Translations under genes and position numbers: made by a program
Part shown: piece after piece, positions 1-11,927 of the stretch
Position numbering within the stretch: position 1 is the first letter of the stretch
How the letters are laid out: each line of letters starts with the position of its first letter
Assembly (NCBI RefSeq): GCF_017591435.1
Contig: NC_059281.1
Coordinates: 14,089,402-14,153,401 of the forward strand
Source of the DNA: Portunus trituberculatus
Lineage: Eukaryota; Arthropoda; Malacostraca; Decapoda; Portunidae
Length of the DNA stretch: 64,000 bases
Direction of reading: 5' to 3'
The notes under the pieces: generated by a model
What the model saw: the letters and a program-made list of their open reading frames with translations, nothing else
What the model was told of the DNA's origin: nothing
Databases searched by the model: none

Positions 1-719
1 ATAAGTGTGTCACACTGAGATTCAACAGAGGCACTTTTCCAGAGCAAGACATAGGCCCATATAACACCTACTCACTCAATAGTACAGATATACAAAAGGT
101 TAATGCCCACAAGGATCTTGGTGTACTGGTTGACACTTCTTTACACTTCCACATGCACATAAAAACTACAGTTAACAAGGCTGCAGGTCTGGCAGCAAAT
201 TTACTAAAAGCAACTATTTGTAGATCACAGAATTTTATGCTAAATCTGTTTATTACACATGTAAGACCACTACTAGAATACTGTTCATGCCTATGGAACA
301 CATGTTATCTTGGAGACCTAAAGATGCTAGAAAGTGTTCAGAGGTCGTGGACTCGACACATAGACGGAATGACTGGACTGTCCTACAAAGAGCGTTTGTT
401 AGCTCTTGACCTCTACTCTGTACGTGGACGCCTTACTCGTGCTGACATAATAAAGTACTGGAAGATCTTCCACTCTGAGTGTTCTATCTCTCCCGAAGAT
501 TTATTCATCACAACACCACATGCACATACTCGTGGACACCGTTTTAAATTAGCTCACCAGTACAGTTCAGTGGATCTTAGATCTCGATTTTCTCATTCCG
601 GTGTGTCTGTTTATGGAATTCTTTGCCTGACCATGTTGTTGCTCTGAACTCGCTGCCATCCTTCAAATCAGCCCTTCACAGTCATTTAGGCGACATTCTG
701 TACGACTTTGTGGAGTAAT
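1..719 (+). pseudogene. Non-LTR retrotransposon (LINE) reverse transcriptase 3' end, broken
   Basis: This is the C-terminal part of a non-LTR reverse transcriptase ORF, cut off by the window edge. The reading frame open from the first bases gives the typical late-RT strings 'KDLGVLVDTSLHFHMHI' and 'THVRPLLEYCSCLW', then the conserved 'LESVQRSWTRHIDGM' block found after the catalytic domain of jockey/CR1-like elements. Near position 600 the frame is lost; the tail 'WNSLPDHVVALNSLPSFK' resumes in another frame and stops at 717-719, so at least one frameshift is present. No catalytic YADD box is in view because it lies to the left. A mobile-element relic, not a host gene. Confidence 0.8.
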
Positions 720-1369
720 ATGCATACACACATGTGCTGCTGTTTGCTGCACAATAATATATCCTGCATTTCTGAACAGTTTCAATGGGTACACATTCCA
801 GTCCACTCACAGTTTGTTACAATCATCCAGTAATCTACATCTAAAGTTGACAGGCGTACCCATTTTCCTAGCTACCTTTTTCCTACTCTTCATTGTATTT
901 TTCTGGTTTGGGAGCTAAGGGTGGCTAACCAGGTGAGTAAACAACCTCCAAACATTACACTATCCCACCCAATATTCGTCATCACTAATGAAAAACAATA
1001 CAGCAACCTATCAAACCTCGTTCCTTTCATGCTGCACCCGCCGTCATTAGCCCCTAAGACACACTATAATTCTTCAGTCATGGCAAAATTCAACAATCCT
1101 CGCATGCTAACCACTAGTGAAGACGCCACAACACATCAATGAATAGTAGTAAAGCTATCCTTACCTCGAGAAACAGCAGATCTTCACACACCTAACAGTT
1201 GCGATAAGGTGAAGTGTCAATGATGATAAGACACAAATGGTCTGTGATCAGGAAGGAGGACCAGAGATGGACTTGTCCCCTTGAATGTCATCAGTTGACA
1301 GGGTAGGACCGGCAGGTGCCAGCCCAGCTGAACTCGGCTGTGACAACCGCTCGGTAATTGTTACTAAAG
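720..1369. other. Intergenic stretch without recognised gene
   Basis: The start probably includes the 3' untranslated tail of the preceding LINE. A 73-codon open frame at 921-1142 has no recognisable motif, splice context or family resemblance, so I do not call it. Nothing else stands out. Confidence 0.5.
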
Positions 1370-1617
1370 AGAATTATATAGACAGCCTGCTAAAGAGAAT
1401 TATTTAGACCACCTGGGAAAGAATTATATACACGGCTTGTGACTAAAAATTGCGTAGGTTACAAAAGAAAGAGAATTAATTAAATAGACCTGCTAAATTA
1501 TATTACATAGATCACCAACAATAGAGAATTACATATATCACCAACCATAGAGAATTACATAAATTTGCTGAAGAGAATTGCGTTACATAGACCATAGAAA
1601 ATTATATAGACACATTA
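1370..1617 (+). repeat. Diverged tandem repeat, about 30-bp unit, upstream of TEX10
   Basis: The motif 'AGAGAATTATATAGAC', with variants such as 'AGAGAATTACATATATCACC' and 'GAAAATTATATAGACAC', recurs about nine times at 25-40 bp spacing. The units differ by substitutions and short indels, so this looks like an old, decayed array. It ends about 260 bp before the first TEX10 codon. Confidence 0.6.
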
Positions 1618-1875
1618 CCCAAGAATACAGAAACATACAATAGATGTGATGGAAAAAATAAATATACTGGAAATCAGAAATAACCGTGCAACAAATCAAA
1701 CAAAAGAATGAAGCATGATGAAGCAAGAGTGAAGAAATAAGGAAGAAGGGGAAGGTTGCAGCGGCGAGTGGCGACACGTGAGCCAGCAGAAGGTGTCAAC
1801 AAAGCGTGAGTGGCCCGGTGCTGCCTTTCAAGTTCTCCCTGTGCCTGTGTCTGTGCCCTCGCCTGGCGCCTCACG

Positions 1876-4800
1876 ATGACGAAGAGTGCCAGGGCCAAGA
1901 AAGCCAAGAAGGCAGACTTCGCTAAGGTAAAACTGAAGGTTGGCAAGAGACTGAAGAAGGCGCAGAATGAGACGAGGGCTGAATTCAAGGCTCGTAAGAT
2001 CACCCTGAAGGAGCAGCTGACGAGAAAAAGTGAGGAGGAGTTACTCACAAGGAAGAAGCGTAACATTAAGGTGAGGGATATAAAGACATGATGGTAAACG
2101 TATGTTGTTAAGCATAGTACTCTTGCTCACCTGTCATCCACGTGTTTCTCAAATCTTTCTTACTCAAAAGCTCAGAGTTTCTCAGAGATGATTTGAGTAA
2201 GGTTATAAAAAAAAGTAAAAGACAGGCAGAGATAAAACTAGCTAGAGCTGGGAGTAAAGATCCCAAAAAATTATATAGTTATTACAAGGTCAGTGATAAA
2301 AGAAATAAGGATAGGATTGGACCACTCAGAAAAGATGGTGTAGTAGTGGATCAAAATGAAGACATAGTAGAATTATTGAATGAACAATTTTCTTCAGTAT
2401 TTACTAGGAAAGAATAGGAAATCCTGTTACAAACAGTGCGAGTAGTTTAAGAGCTTTAGAAAATATTGATATAAAACCGGGAATTATTAGGAAATTTATT
2501 CTTGAACTAGACGATAGGAAAGCCAGTGGTCCTGATGAGCTACATGCCAGAGTACTTAGGGAGGGTGTAGACAGTATTTCTGAAGCACTTAAGTTAATCT
2601 TTGAAAGATCACTTAGGTTTGCTGAGATACCTCAGGACTGGAAGTTAGCTAATGTTACTCCAATATTTAAAAAGGTAGGAAGGATGATGCGAATAATTAT
2701 AGACCGATCAGTTTAACTAGTATAGTATGTAAGATACTAGAGAAAATCATTAAGGGTAGTATTTGGGAGCATTTAAATGAGAATAGATTAATTAGAGATA
2801 CCCAACATGGCTTTAGATCAGGGAGGTCCTGTCTTACAAATTTGCTCGATATCTTAGAATATATTACCAAGGAGTTAGATGATGGAAATAGCATAGATGT
2901 TATATATCTAGATTTTAGCAAGGCGTTTGATAAGGTACCGCATAGGAGGCTAGTGTACAAATTGAGACTACATGGGATAGGGGTAGGTTAGTTGATTGGA
3001 TTAGTGAATGGCTTTCTGATAGGAAACAGAGAGTAGTATTAAATGGGGCAATGTCTGAGTGGAAGGAAGTGGTTAGTGGGGTACCCCAAGGATCAGTGCT
3101 AGGACCTCTTCTTTTCTTGGTGTACATTAACGATTTAGATATAGGAATTAGTAGCAAAGTATCAAAGTTTGCAGATGATACTAAGATAGCATGTGCAGTA
3201 CAGGGTGAAAAGGACAATTACAGAATACAACGAGACCTGGACAGGCTGATAGCATGGGCAGACAGGTGGCAGATGGAGTTTAATTCTGATAAGTGTCAGG
3301 TTATGCATTTAGGTAAAGACAACACAAACTTTAACTATGAGATGGAGGGATGTTGGCTAGAGGCAGTAGAGGAAGGAAAGGATTTAGGAGTAGTGATAGA
3401 CAGGACTATGAAATTTTCAAAGCAATGTTTAGAAGCAAGAAATAGGGCAAATAGGATCCTGGGTTTTATAAATAGAAATGTTAGTTATAAAAGTAAGGAA
3501 GTGGTGCGTAGCTTATATAATTCCTATGTTAGGCCCCATTTAGAGTATTGCATACAGGCCTGGTCACCCCACTATAGGCAGGATATCAACATGTTAGAAG
3601 CAGTTCAGAGAAGAGCAACTAGGATGATACCAGCATTAAAGCGCCTGGAGTATAGAGATAGATTAAAGGAATTAAACATGTTTTCATTTGAGAGGAGATG
3701 TATAAGAGGGATATGATAGAGTTATTTAAAATGTTCTCAGATACAAACTACATAGATGTGAGATCTTTCTTTACCTTAGAGGAGGGAAATAGGACTAGAA
3801 ATCATGGCAGGAAGATTAGAAAGCAAGGCTGCAGGTTAGATATAAGAAAATATTTCTTTAGTCATAGAGTGGTAGACTTCTGGAATGCATTGCCAGAGAC
3901 GGTTGTAAATAGCACTAGTTTGACAATGTTTAAAAACAGATTAGATAAGCACTTAAATTTATTAGATTTATAATTATGTATAGCACTGCATGATAGTTTT
4001 TATAAGAAATTTACTATAGTTAAATAAGACATGATCCCCATGTATGGGGACCACAAATTGTAGAGGATTTCGCTGCAGGACTTAGCCCTGTTAATGGGCC
4101 AAATATTTAGAATTAGTATATAATGTATTGTGTACTTGTAAGTGTATCTTTAAGTACTGATTACGAGGTCGCTGTGCGACTGATACAGGATAACCTAGAT
4201 GGGCCCTGGTGGCCCTTTGTTATCCTATTATTTATGTTATGTTATGTTATGTTATATTGATTTTACAATAATGAAAGAAGCAACAGGTGATTGGGTAGAG
4301 GTATGCTGGCAGATGGTGGTGGTGATGGGTGCAAGTATGCTGGCAGATGTTGGTGGTGATGGGTGCAAGTATGCTGGCAGGTGGTGGTGGTGGTAATGGG
4401 TGCAAGTATGCTGGCAGGTGGTGGTGGTGGTAATGGGTGCAAGTATGCTGGCAGGTAGTGGTGGTGGTAATGGGTGCAAGTATGCTGGCAGGTGGTGGTG
4501 GTGGTAATGGGTGCAAGTATGCTGGCAGGTAGTGGTGGTGGTAATGGGTGCAAGTATGCTGGCAGGTGGTGGTGGTGATGGGTGCAAGTATGCTGGCAGG
4601 TGGTGGTGGTGGTAATGGGTGCAAGTATGCTGGCAGGTGGTGGTGGTGGTAATGGGTGCAAGTATGCTGGCAGGTAGTGGTGGTGGTAATGGGTGCAAGT
4701 ATGCTGGCAGGTGGTGGTGGTGATGGGTGCAAGTATGCTGGCAGGTGGTGGTGGTGATGGGTGCAAGTATGCTGGCAGGTGGTGGTGGTGGTAATGGGTG

Positions 4801-6706
4801 CAAGTATGCTGGCAGGTGGTGGTGGTGGTGGGTAGAAGAATGTTGGGAGGGTGTACAGGTGCTGCCCTAACCAAATTCTTCCTGCATTGGTGTTAGACTT
4901 AGAAGTTAGGTAGGTTGTTAACTGGGTAATTGTTTATAATATGTCCACATTCCAGACACCAAGAATACTATAGCATACTTACTTTGCTCTTACTTAACAG
5001 GATCTCTTGACCTGTGTGGGCAACACCAACACTTATGTGCGGCAAGATGGCCTCAATGGCTTGTTGGAGTTGGTGAAGAACAATGAGATGGAGGTGCTGC
5101 TGCCCAAGCTATCCCAGATTATCAGTGGCGTGGCACCATGTGTGTTTGACATTGACGTACTCATCCGATCAGCCACCATCAAGTTCATTGAAACATTACT
5201 ACTGAAGGTAACCAGAAACAACTACAGTATAGCATATTCTCAGTTTTCGCAGGAAATTAGCAAATATGTGGATGTGGATGCTTGAATACTGTTTCATCAA
5301 GACATATGTGCTCATTCAGCTTATTTTACTAGTAGATAATCAAATATAGGTAAGGAGCATGTTAATAATTTTTATTTCTTTCCACCATGGCCAGGTTGGC
5401 AGTCATGTTGAGCCATACTTTAGTGTGCTGGCAACCCATCTGTCATGTGCCATGGTACACCTCAATACTGGGGTGCAGGCTGACTCTTTGCGCCTCATAA
5501 ACCTCTTTGTTAGACACACCCCGACACTCCTTGCTCGTCATGCCAACACTCTCATCAATAACTTTATCAATCTCATCTCCAGGAAGGTACGTGGTTGGTA
5601 TTAGGAACTCTATTGGAGTATTAGAGTGACTTTGTAATGGAACTAATAACAGTTTTCATAGTTACTGTCTTGTGTTGGTAAGAGGAAATGAATTAGCAGC
5701 CTTGGTATTGATTACACTAATGGAAGAGTGTGGTCCCATGCAAAGAATTTGACAGTACATTGAAATCCATGGAAACTGAGACAATTTTACCAAAGTACCA
5801 GTGGTTGGGACTTGAATGAACTCCTATTTAAGTATAGGTAGTACTTCTCTTTGCTTAGTTCAATAGTTGAGATTAGTATTATAATACTTTGATTTATTGA
5901 GTGATTTTTAGGCACCATAAGGATTGGTTTACATAACATTATTGTAGCATGTACTATACTGGGGTGTTGTCTATCATTACAGGCACTCATCTCACAGACG
6001 GGTCCAAGCAAGAGGGAAATGTGTGTGGATTTCACTCGCATGCTACACACTAACCCAAGCAATAGACTCACCACACACAAAGGACATGTGGAGCTCCTGC
6101 AGGAATTGTCGGGATTCCTGGAGGTCGTACTGAAGGAGCAAGGTCAAGTAGAGGAACAGGTGCCCCTAACAATGTGGGAGGTGAGCTAAGTGATATAATG
6201 TCATTATATCCACAAGTGTATTCATCACAGAACATGTATACCATTGTTACTTAAAATGTTAGGCCAGAAAAATTGTTTTTGCTTACACATAAATGCATTT
6301 GCCTCTGAAGGGGTTGACAGGCATGGTATTCTTTTCACAGCGATTGATGGCTGGCAGTTTGGCACCCACAGGTTGGGACAGCACAAGTCGAGACACCATG
6401 CAAAACACTTGGCTCTTCTCAGACCCACAACAGCTGAAAAAGTTTGTCCAGGATGTTGTTCCCTTACTGTTTCAAGTGTGGGCTGAGGTGGATCCCAAGA
6501 ACCATGAGGGAATGGAAGGTTAGCAGTAGATGGATAAGTTTGTGTGATGTTAGTGATACATTACATGCATTACTTGAATAAGTTTGAGTACATATGGAAG
6601 TGTTCCACTTTTTCTGGGTTCATGCCTTTTGTTATTAATAATGCTAAATATATCAGTGTATACATCAACAGACTTCATGTAGTCTTTCTTATGCTTTCAT
6701 GTTCAT

Positions 6707-6745
<39 letters not shown>

Positions 6746-7371
6746 TATATTCCAGAGGATAATCTACTGAGTGAGGAGGGAGTGAAAGCTCTGGCTTCCA
6801 TCGTGAACATCATTGCTCATCTGATGAACATCACCCAATTGTGCACCAAGCAGCAGCCTAAAGAGGTCAGACTAAGACATACTGCCTGTTTCATAGTAGC
6901 CAAATATTGGAGGAAGAGATCATGAAATTTTCAGGCAGAATTTTTCTATTTTCTAGTATGTATTATGAGAATTTTGCTTTTCACTTTCCTCCATATTTAC
7001 ATGAATTGTAAGTAGGTAGGTACCCATATAGTTTATGTTTCTCACTTCACTAATCTTGAACATCTGCAGTGTGATTGGTTTGTTTGGCAACTTAACTCCC
7101 AGTACATGTCCAAGATAATGTCCGGCTTTCCATACTACCGTCATACAAGTCGAATGAAGATCAAGAAAAAGAAAAACAAGTAAGTATGACCAATACATAC
7201 TGTCCATTGTAATGCAAGGACTCATTGCCATTGTAGAATATGTATTTGTCTTTTTATTTAGGCTTTAGGTTTGTGAAAGGTACATTGCCTAAAATATAAC
7301 CCTTTTTCTCAGATGTAAACCAATATGTGACTGTATATTTTTTTTTTTTTTTTTTTTTTTTTCTTTTCTTT

Positions 7372-7420
<49 letters not shown>

Positions 7421-9840
7421 CATATATATCATTGCTATCCCTTGGGAAAATAATATAATTCATCACTGAGCTATATAATGGCCAGGCATTTATATTCTTT
7501 CTCTATATAATATTCAGTAGATGTTTGCAAGCCAAAAAAAAATCTGGCAGAAATTTTAAATTCAGCCAACAGAATGGAGATCAAGTATATATACCACCCA
7601 CCCTTTAGCAGTTAAGATAACAGCTTGTCTTCTTGTTGGCAGACCAACTGACAAGGCAGAGGAGAATGTGGATGAACACGGCATCAGACATTGTATCCAA
7701 CTCAATGTAACGTTGGCATCCCTGGCCACACAGCTCTCTCCCTCCAATCACTTCCAAGAGAAGGCTATTACTTTTATGTCAAGTAAGTCCTGCATGCCTA
7801 AGGTACAGAAGCTCCATCCATATTCTTTTATTGTACACATATAATTTACACTATTTGCCCCTTTGTTCTGTTGTGTGAAGTTTATGAACCATTCTGTCAT
7901 GCCCAGGACATCACAGACATCATTCTTTATTTTTATCTATTTATTTACTTATATTTATTTTTATGATTTTTTTTGCTTTGACTATCTTGGTTTGTTTGTG
8001 TGTGTTACAGAGGTGCTGTTAGACAAGACTCATGATGGTGAGTACAACATGGGTGCAGTGGTCAAAGTCTTACTGCACCTCCTGCCCCAAGCTGATGAGC
8101 AGGAGGCAGAGTCACTGGTAAGCAGTGTATTCACCTGCTACAAGCGTCTTCGTCCCCTTAGAAAGGACCGTACTCTCCTCCTTCAAGTGTTACTGGCTGC
8201 CACACACATCACAAACCCCACCATATGGAAGTAAGTCAACATTTATAACATATTGTAACCAGTGAGATATATTAACTATCTATAATTGACTATACTATAC
8301 ATAACCTTTATAGTGCAGTCATTTTTTCTATTTGTATACCAGGTAGATAGTTCCACATATGATGGTTTAGACAAGGCACTACACACTCACACTTACTTAT
8401 AACATTCAGACTCATATCCCATTAGAAGAGGAACAGAATGATCAGTTGTAGTGTTTCTGTTGCTTTTCCTGTTTCCTGGTTGTTTCTTACATACCGACTG
8501 AAGTGTGTGGGAAGAGGCAGAGTTAACAGCATTGCTCCTCTTAGATGCAGGAGTGTGGAGTCATGGGTGAAGCAGATGGTGGAGGAGCTAGCACATGTAG
8601 AGGTGCAAGAGGGAGTCTTGGAGACAGCTATCACTCTCAGGCTACAGAACAACACCTGTCTCAACCGCCTTCTTGCAGTACACAGGCAGCAGATAATGGG
8701 TAGGTCTTGCTATCTATCCCCATGTTATGCCACCTTACACTGCTGGTCAGAGCAGAAGGCGTGAAAGGGACCACAACTTCTGCTCGGACCAAATTTGATT
8801 CATCCCTTCTTAACCCCTAAACATCCGGCGTTATTCGCTTTATGTCACTATCTGACAACTCTGCAGCTCTAGTAGTCAAAGTAGATGATATGTTTCCTTA
8901 GTCAACATTCGCCTTTGGATCATGTGCTTGAATTTGAATTTTCTTTCATCCCCCCTCACGGCCCCTTTTTGTGGATGCGTGAGCTTACCATTGTGCCTTG
9001 TTATTACCTATTAGGAGACCTTGGAAACTAATTGGCAAGGCCTAAATCTCAGACATTTGTGCCTCAGTGAGGGAGAATAAGTCAAATCAAGAAATTGCTA
9101 CGAACACTTCTTCAATAACACTCAACTTCCCCTCTCCTCTACATTAAACACACTCGGTCTATCCTTCACTAAAAATCTAAACTGGAAATTTCACATCTCT
9201 ACTCTTGCTAAATCAGCTTCCAAGAAGTTAGGTGTCCTGTGGCGTCTTCGTCCATTTTTCTCTCCCTCCCAGCTGCTTGCTCTGTACAGGGCCTTATCCG
9301 CCCGTGTATGGAGTATGGCTCTCATGTCTGGGGATCCACACACAGCTTTACTAAACAAGGTGGAATCTAAAGCTTTTCGTCTTATCAACTCTTCTCCTCT
9401 AACTGACTGTCTTGATTCTTTAAGTCACCGCCGCAATGTTGCATCTTTATCTGTCTTCTACCGCTGTTTTCATGCTGTCTGCTCTTCTGAACTTGCTAAC
9501 TGCATGCCTTCCCCTCCTGCGGCCTCGCTGCACAAGACTCTCTACTTCTTCTCATCCCTATTCTGTCCATCTTCCTAATGCAAGAGTTAACCAGTATCTT
9601 CACTCCTTCATTCCCTACACTGGTAAACTCTGGAACTCTCTACCTGTGTCTGTATTTCCACCTGCCTATGACTTAAACTCTTTCAAAAGAGGAGTGTCAA
9701 GACACCTCTTACGTTAACTGGACCCTCCTTTTAGATTTTTTTGTTTTTTCTCTTTCTCCTACTTTCCTCTTAACAGGGCCTGGCAACCAGCGGGATTTTT
9801 TTTTTCCAACACTTTGTTTTCCCTTGGCCAGTGCCCTTGT

Positions 9841-9872
<32 letters not shown>

Positions 9873-11573
9873 GCTCTCAGAATTGTTCAATGTTGGACCA
9901 AAATTTATCGTGAGGGAAGAAGAGACGCTTCGCCACCACCTTATAACCCTGAAGGGCGTAAGCACAGTGTGACCCAGAGAACTCTGAACGTTATTCAAAG
10001 ACAGCTTGAGGCTGACCCTCACATACATAGCAATGAACTTAAGGCCAGGAACCTTCTTTACTGGCTAGGTGATTGAAAGAAGTGTGAAAGGCGACATGTG
10101 ATACCGGAGTTGCCGTGCAGTTTCAAAACCTTGCTTCACACAATGGTCACCATAACAGAAGGCTTGCATTTTGTGTCTCAGCACAAAGATTGGGACTTAG
10201 GTAAGTGGCGTAGAGTACTCTGGTCAGATGGGGTAAGCTTTCAGGTTAAAGACAACCAGAGAAACTATGTGTACCGCAGACCCGGTAGTAACCATCACGA
10301 TCCACGCTACACAACACCCACATTAAAAACCAGATTCTTTGATGGTGTGGGGTTGTTTTTCTTACTATGGTCTTGAAAAATTAGTGTTTTTGTCTAAGAA
10401 TGTTCGTATGAACCAAAATAACTACTTTGATCTAATTCTAGATGAGTTAGATGAGTGTATGGAAAAGTGCAATGCTGATACCTTCATGCAAGATGGTACA
10501 CTGTGCCATACGGCAAACTTAATTGTTGACTGGTTTGATTTCTGCAATGTCAGCCTTTTAAAACCTTGGCCCACAAATTCGCCAGACCTTAACCCTATAG
10601 AAAATCTCTGAGCGTACATAAAACTGAAGCTAAAGGAGAGAGATACCTCCTCCCTCCCACGCCTCCAAGCCACTATTCAGGACATATGGGACAATATTGA
10701 TGCTCAGTATCTCCACCACTTGGGTGATTCACTTCCCAAGAGACTTGAAAAGGGCAAGAAGGCATGAGGGCACCCTATCAATTACTAGTTTAGGTGAATA
10801 CCCTCATTGAAACATATTTTCTGTGTCATTAATCTCCTTCACAGGATGTCACAGGTATCATGCCTTCCACTCTGACCAGCAGTGTATTTCAAACATTTAG
10901 GCGTCATGATATTAGCCCAGGTGAACCATTAAGATACATGGCAGCATAGAACAGGATAGACATGGGAGATGCAGTGTTCTGTCCGGCCCTTTGCTGTGTT
11001 GCCTGTCTCAGTGTGTGCTTGGCCTTACTTTAGGTTGTCTTTTATCTGCTTTTAATGGAGCTTCATTTTGTGTGCTGCTGATTGTGTCTTGATACTTCCC
11101 ATTTAGAATTGATTCCCTTAAGAATGTTTTGATATACATGATATTGTACCATTGAAGCTAGTGTGAGAATACCATAGTTCAAGTGGATTTAGGTTGACCT
11201 TGGCTGTTCCATCATTTAATGTAATATGATGAAGGCAAGGCAAGATAGGAAGGAGGATGGGCAGACACTGTGAAGAGAGTGTTAGATGCATAATGGATGT
11301 CTAGAGTAAAGAAGAATGGCTGTACATTTTAAGACATAAGAGGAAAGAAGTTTTGATTGCATGGATGGAGATGCAGTCAAGACATGTATGTTGATATTAT
11401 GATACATGTTGAAGAAGTTATTGATGTTTGTGTTTGAATTATGTGAACTGAAGAATGCATTGAGTTTAACAGTTTCTTGTTTCTCATCAGAAAACCTGCA
11501 GCAGAGGGAGGTGCCAGGAATGACTAAGAGTGCTGTTTCCAAAAGATTGCAACTCTTATTGAAAGATACATGA
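1876..11573 (+). CDS. TEX10: TEX10/IPI1 homologue, Rix1-complex ribosome biogenesis protein (11 exons)
   Basis: Coding exons: 1876-2070, 5001-5207, 5395-5586, 5983-6180, 6341-6518, 6756-6865, 7070-7179, 7643-7782, 8011-8230, 8545-8699, 11491-11573. All junctions are GT-AG and in phase, giving 595 residues. The start is set at 1876 because 'MTKSARAKKAKK...FAKVKLKVG' matches the vertebrate N-terminus (MTK..., FQKVKLKVG); an in-frame ATG at 1810 would add 22 residues. Exons 2-4 form the IPI1/TEX10 N-terminal helical-repeat domain ('YVRQDGLNGLLEL', 'LISRK', 'NPSNRLTTHKGH'). In known family members the protein works in the nucleus with PELP1 and WDR18 in the Rix1 complex, needed for ITS2 processing and 60S maturation. 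Vertebrate TEX10 is about 930 residues, so this one is much shorter; either the arthropod form is compact or small exons were missed, although the phases leave no gap. Introns 1 and 10 are swollen by transposons. Confidence 0.9.
2145..4262 (+). pseudogene. Non-LTR retrotransposon (CR1/jockey-like) RT, frameshifted, in TEX10 intron 1
   Basis: A 5'-truncated LINE in host orientation. In order the fragments show a linker with 'KDPKKLYSYYK', the RT fingers 'DDRKASGPDELHARVL', 'NNYRPISLTSIVCKILEKI', 'QHGFRSGRSCLTNLL', 'VIYLDFSKAFDKVPH', the 'VPQGSVLGPLLFLVYINDL' block, the catalytic 'FADDTK' box near 3170, and the C-terminal 'RPHLEYCIQAWSPH' and 'FWNALPETVVNSTSL' segments, with a stop at 3971-3973. 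Frameshifts near 2415, 2677, 2983 and 3700 break the ORF. No endonuclease domain remains. The 3' UTR ends in a short (TTATG)n tail near 4230-4257, the microsatellite type of tail used by CR1-like elements. Non-functional. Confidence 0.85.
4275..4836 (+). repeat. 37-bp minisatellite (GGT-rich) in TEX10 intron 1
   Basis: About 14-15 head-to-tail units. Each has a constant core 'TGCAAGTATGCTGGCA' followed by a run of three to five GGT triplets and 'AATGGG' or 'GATGGG'. Most units are 37 bp, and a few are 34 bp through loss of one GGT. Neighbouring units are nearly identical, which points to recent expansion. It starts almost directly after the (TTATG)n tail of the LINE. Confidence 0.9.
6707..6744 (+). 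repeat. Poly(T) tract before TEX10 exon 6
   Basis: A nearly uninterrupted run of about 35 T lies directly before the 3' splice site of TEX10 exon 6 (AG at 6754-6755) and probably serves as its polypyrimidine tract. Confidence 0.85.
7340..7414 (+). repeat. Poly(T) plus (CT)n microsatellite in TEX10 intron 7
   Basis: A run of about 23 T is followed by a TTTC-rich bridge and about 19 CT dinucleotides. Confidence 0.9.
8738..10884 (+). mobile_element. Tc1/mariner-like DNA transposon with TIRs, inactivated, in TEX10 intron 10
   Basis: The two ends are inverted copies: 'CACTGCTGGTCAGAG' at 8738 and its reverse complement ending at 10884, 15 identical bases with imperfect extension, each flanked by TA as expected for this superfamily. 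An N-terminal helix-turn-helix piece ('SVRENKSNQEIAT', about 9063-9104) is followed by a LINE insertion. The transposase resumes near 9873 ('ALRIVQCWTKIYREG') and continues through 'WRRVLWSDGVSF' (first catalytic Asp), 'FMQDGTLCHTA' (second Asp) and 'PDLNPIENL' (Glu). I count 35 residues between the second Asp and the Glu. Inactivating damage: the LINE insertion, a TGA at 10075-10077, a frameshift near 10350, and a stop replacing the Trp after 'NPIENL' (10609-10611). The ORF ends at 10765-10767. Confidence 0.88.
9095..9871 (+). mobile_element. LINE 3' fragment nested inside the Tc1-like element
   Basis: A 5'-truncated non-LTR fragment begins 'STLNTLGLSFTKNLNWKFHI' and continues 'LGVLWRLRPFFSPSQLLALY', 'SMALMSGDPHTALLNKVES', 'LTDCLDSLSHRRNVASL' and 'LWNSLPVSVFPPAYDLNSF', with a stop at 9715-9717 and one frame change near 9570. 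It ends in a 3' UTR and about 25 A (about 9847-9871). It splits the Tc1-like transposase exactly, so it inserted later. Two further copies of the family lie on the minus strand near 45.6-46.1 kb and 61.7-62.0 kb. Confidence 0.85.
10887..11490. other. Remainder of TEX10 intron 10
   Basis: Unique-looking intron sequence between the right end of the Tc1-like element and the acceptor of the last TEX10 exon. No gene, repeat or conserved motif is recognised. Confidence 0.5.
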
Positions 11574-11644
11574 GACTGAAGTGTTTTTAACTAGTCTTGT
11601 GCCATCTTGGAATTGGAACATAACTAAGTTATTTTTTTATAATT

Positions 11645-11650
11645 AATAAA
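11645..11650 (+). promoter_or_regulatory. Polyadenylation signal of TEX10
   Basis: A canonical AATAAA lies 72 bp after the TEX10 stop codon, followed by T-rich sequence. It is the first such hexamer after the stop. Confidence 0.7.
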
Positions 11651-11808
11651 ATCTTGTTTTAATGAATATTTGGTCATCTGATTACCTCCTATGTTAGCAA
11701 TGGAGAACAGGATAGATTAGATTGAAGTGAGCTCCTTTTTTTTTGTGAATTATGATAGTTTGGACTGCATTAAGAATGGTAAAATATTTAGCTTTCCTGA
11801 AAATAATG

Positions 11809-11927
<119 letters not shown>

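Noticed and set aside
4247..4874. Three long overlapping minus-strand ORFs (161-203 codons) of His/Pro/Thr repeats
   Set aside because: They are translations of the 37-bp minisatellite; because 37 is not a multiple of 3, each unit shifts frame and all three frames stay open. No splice or start context.
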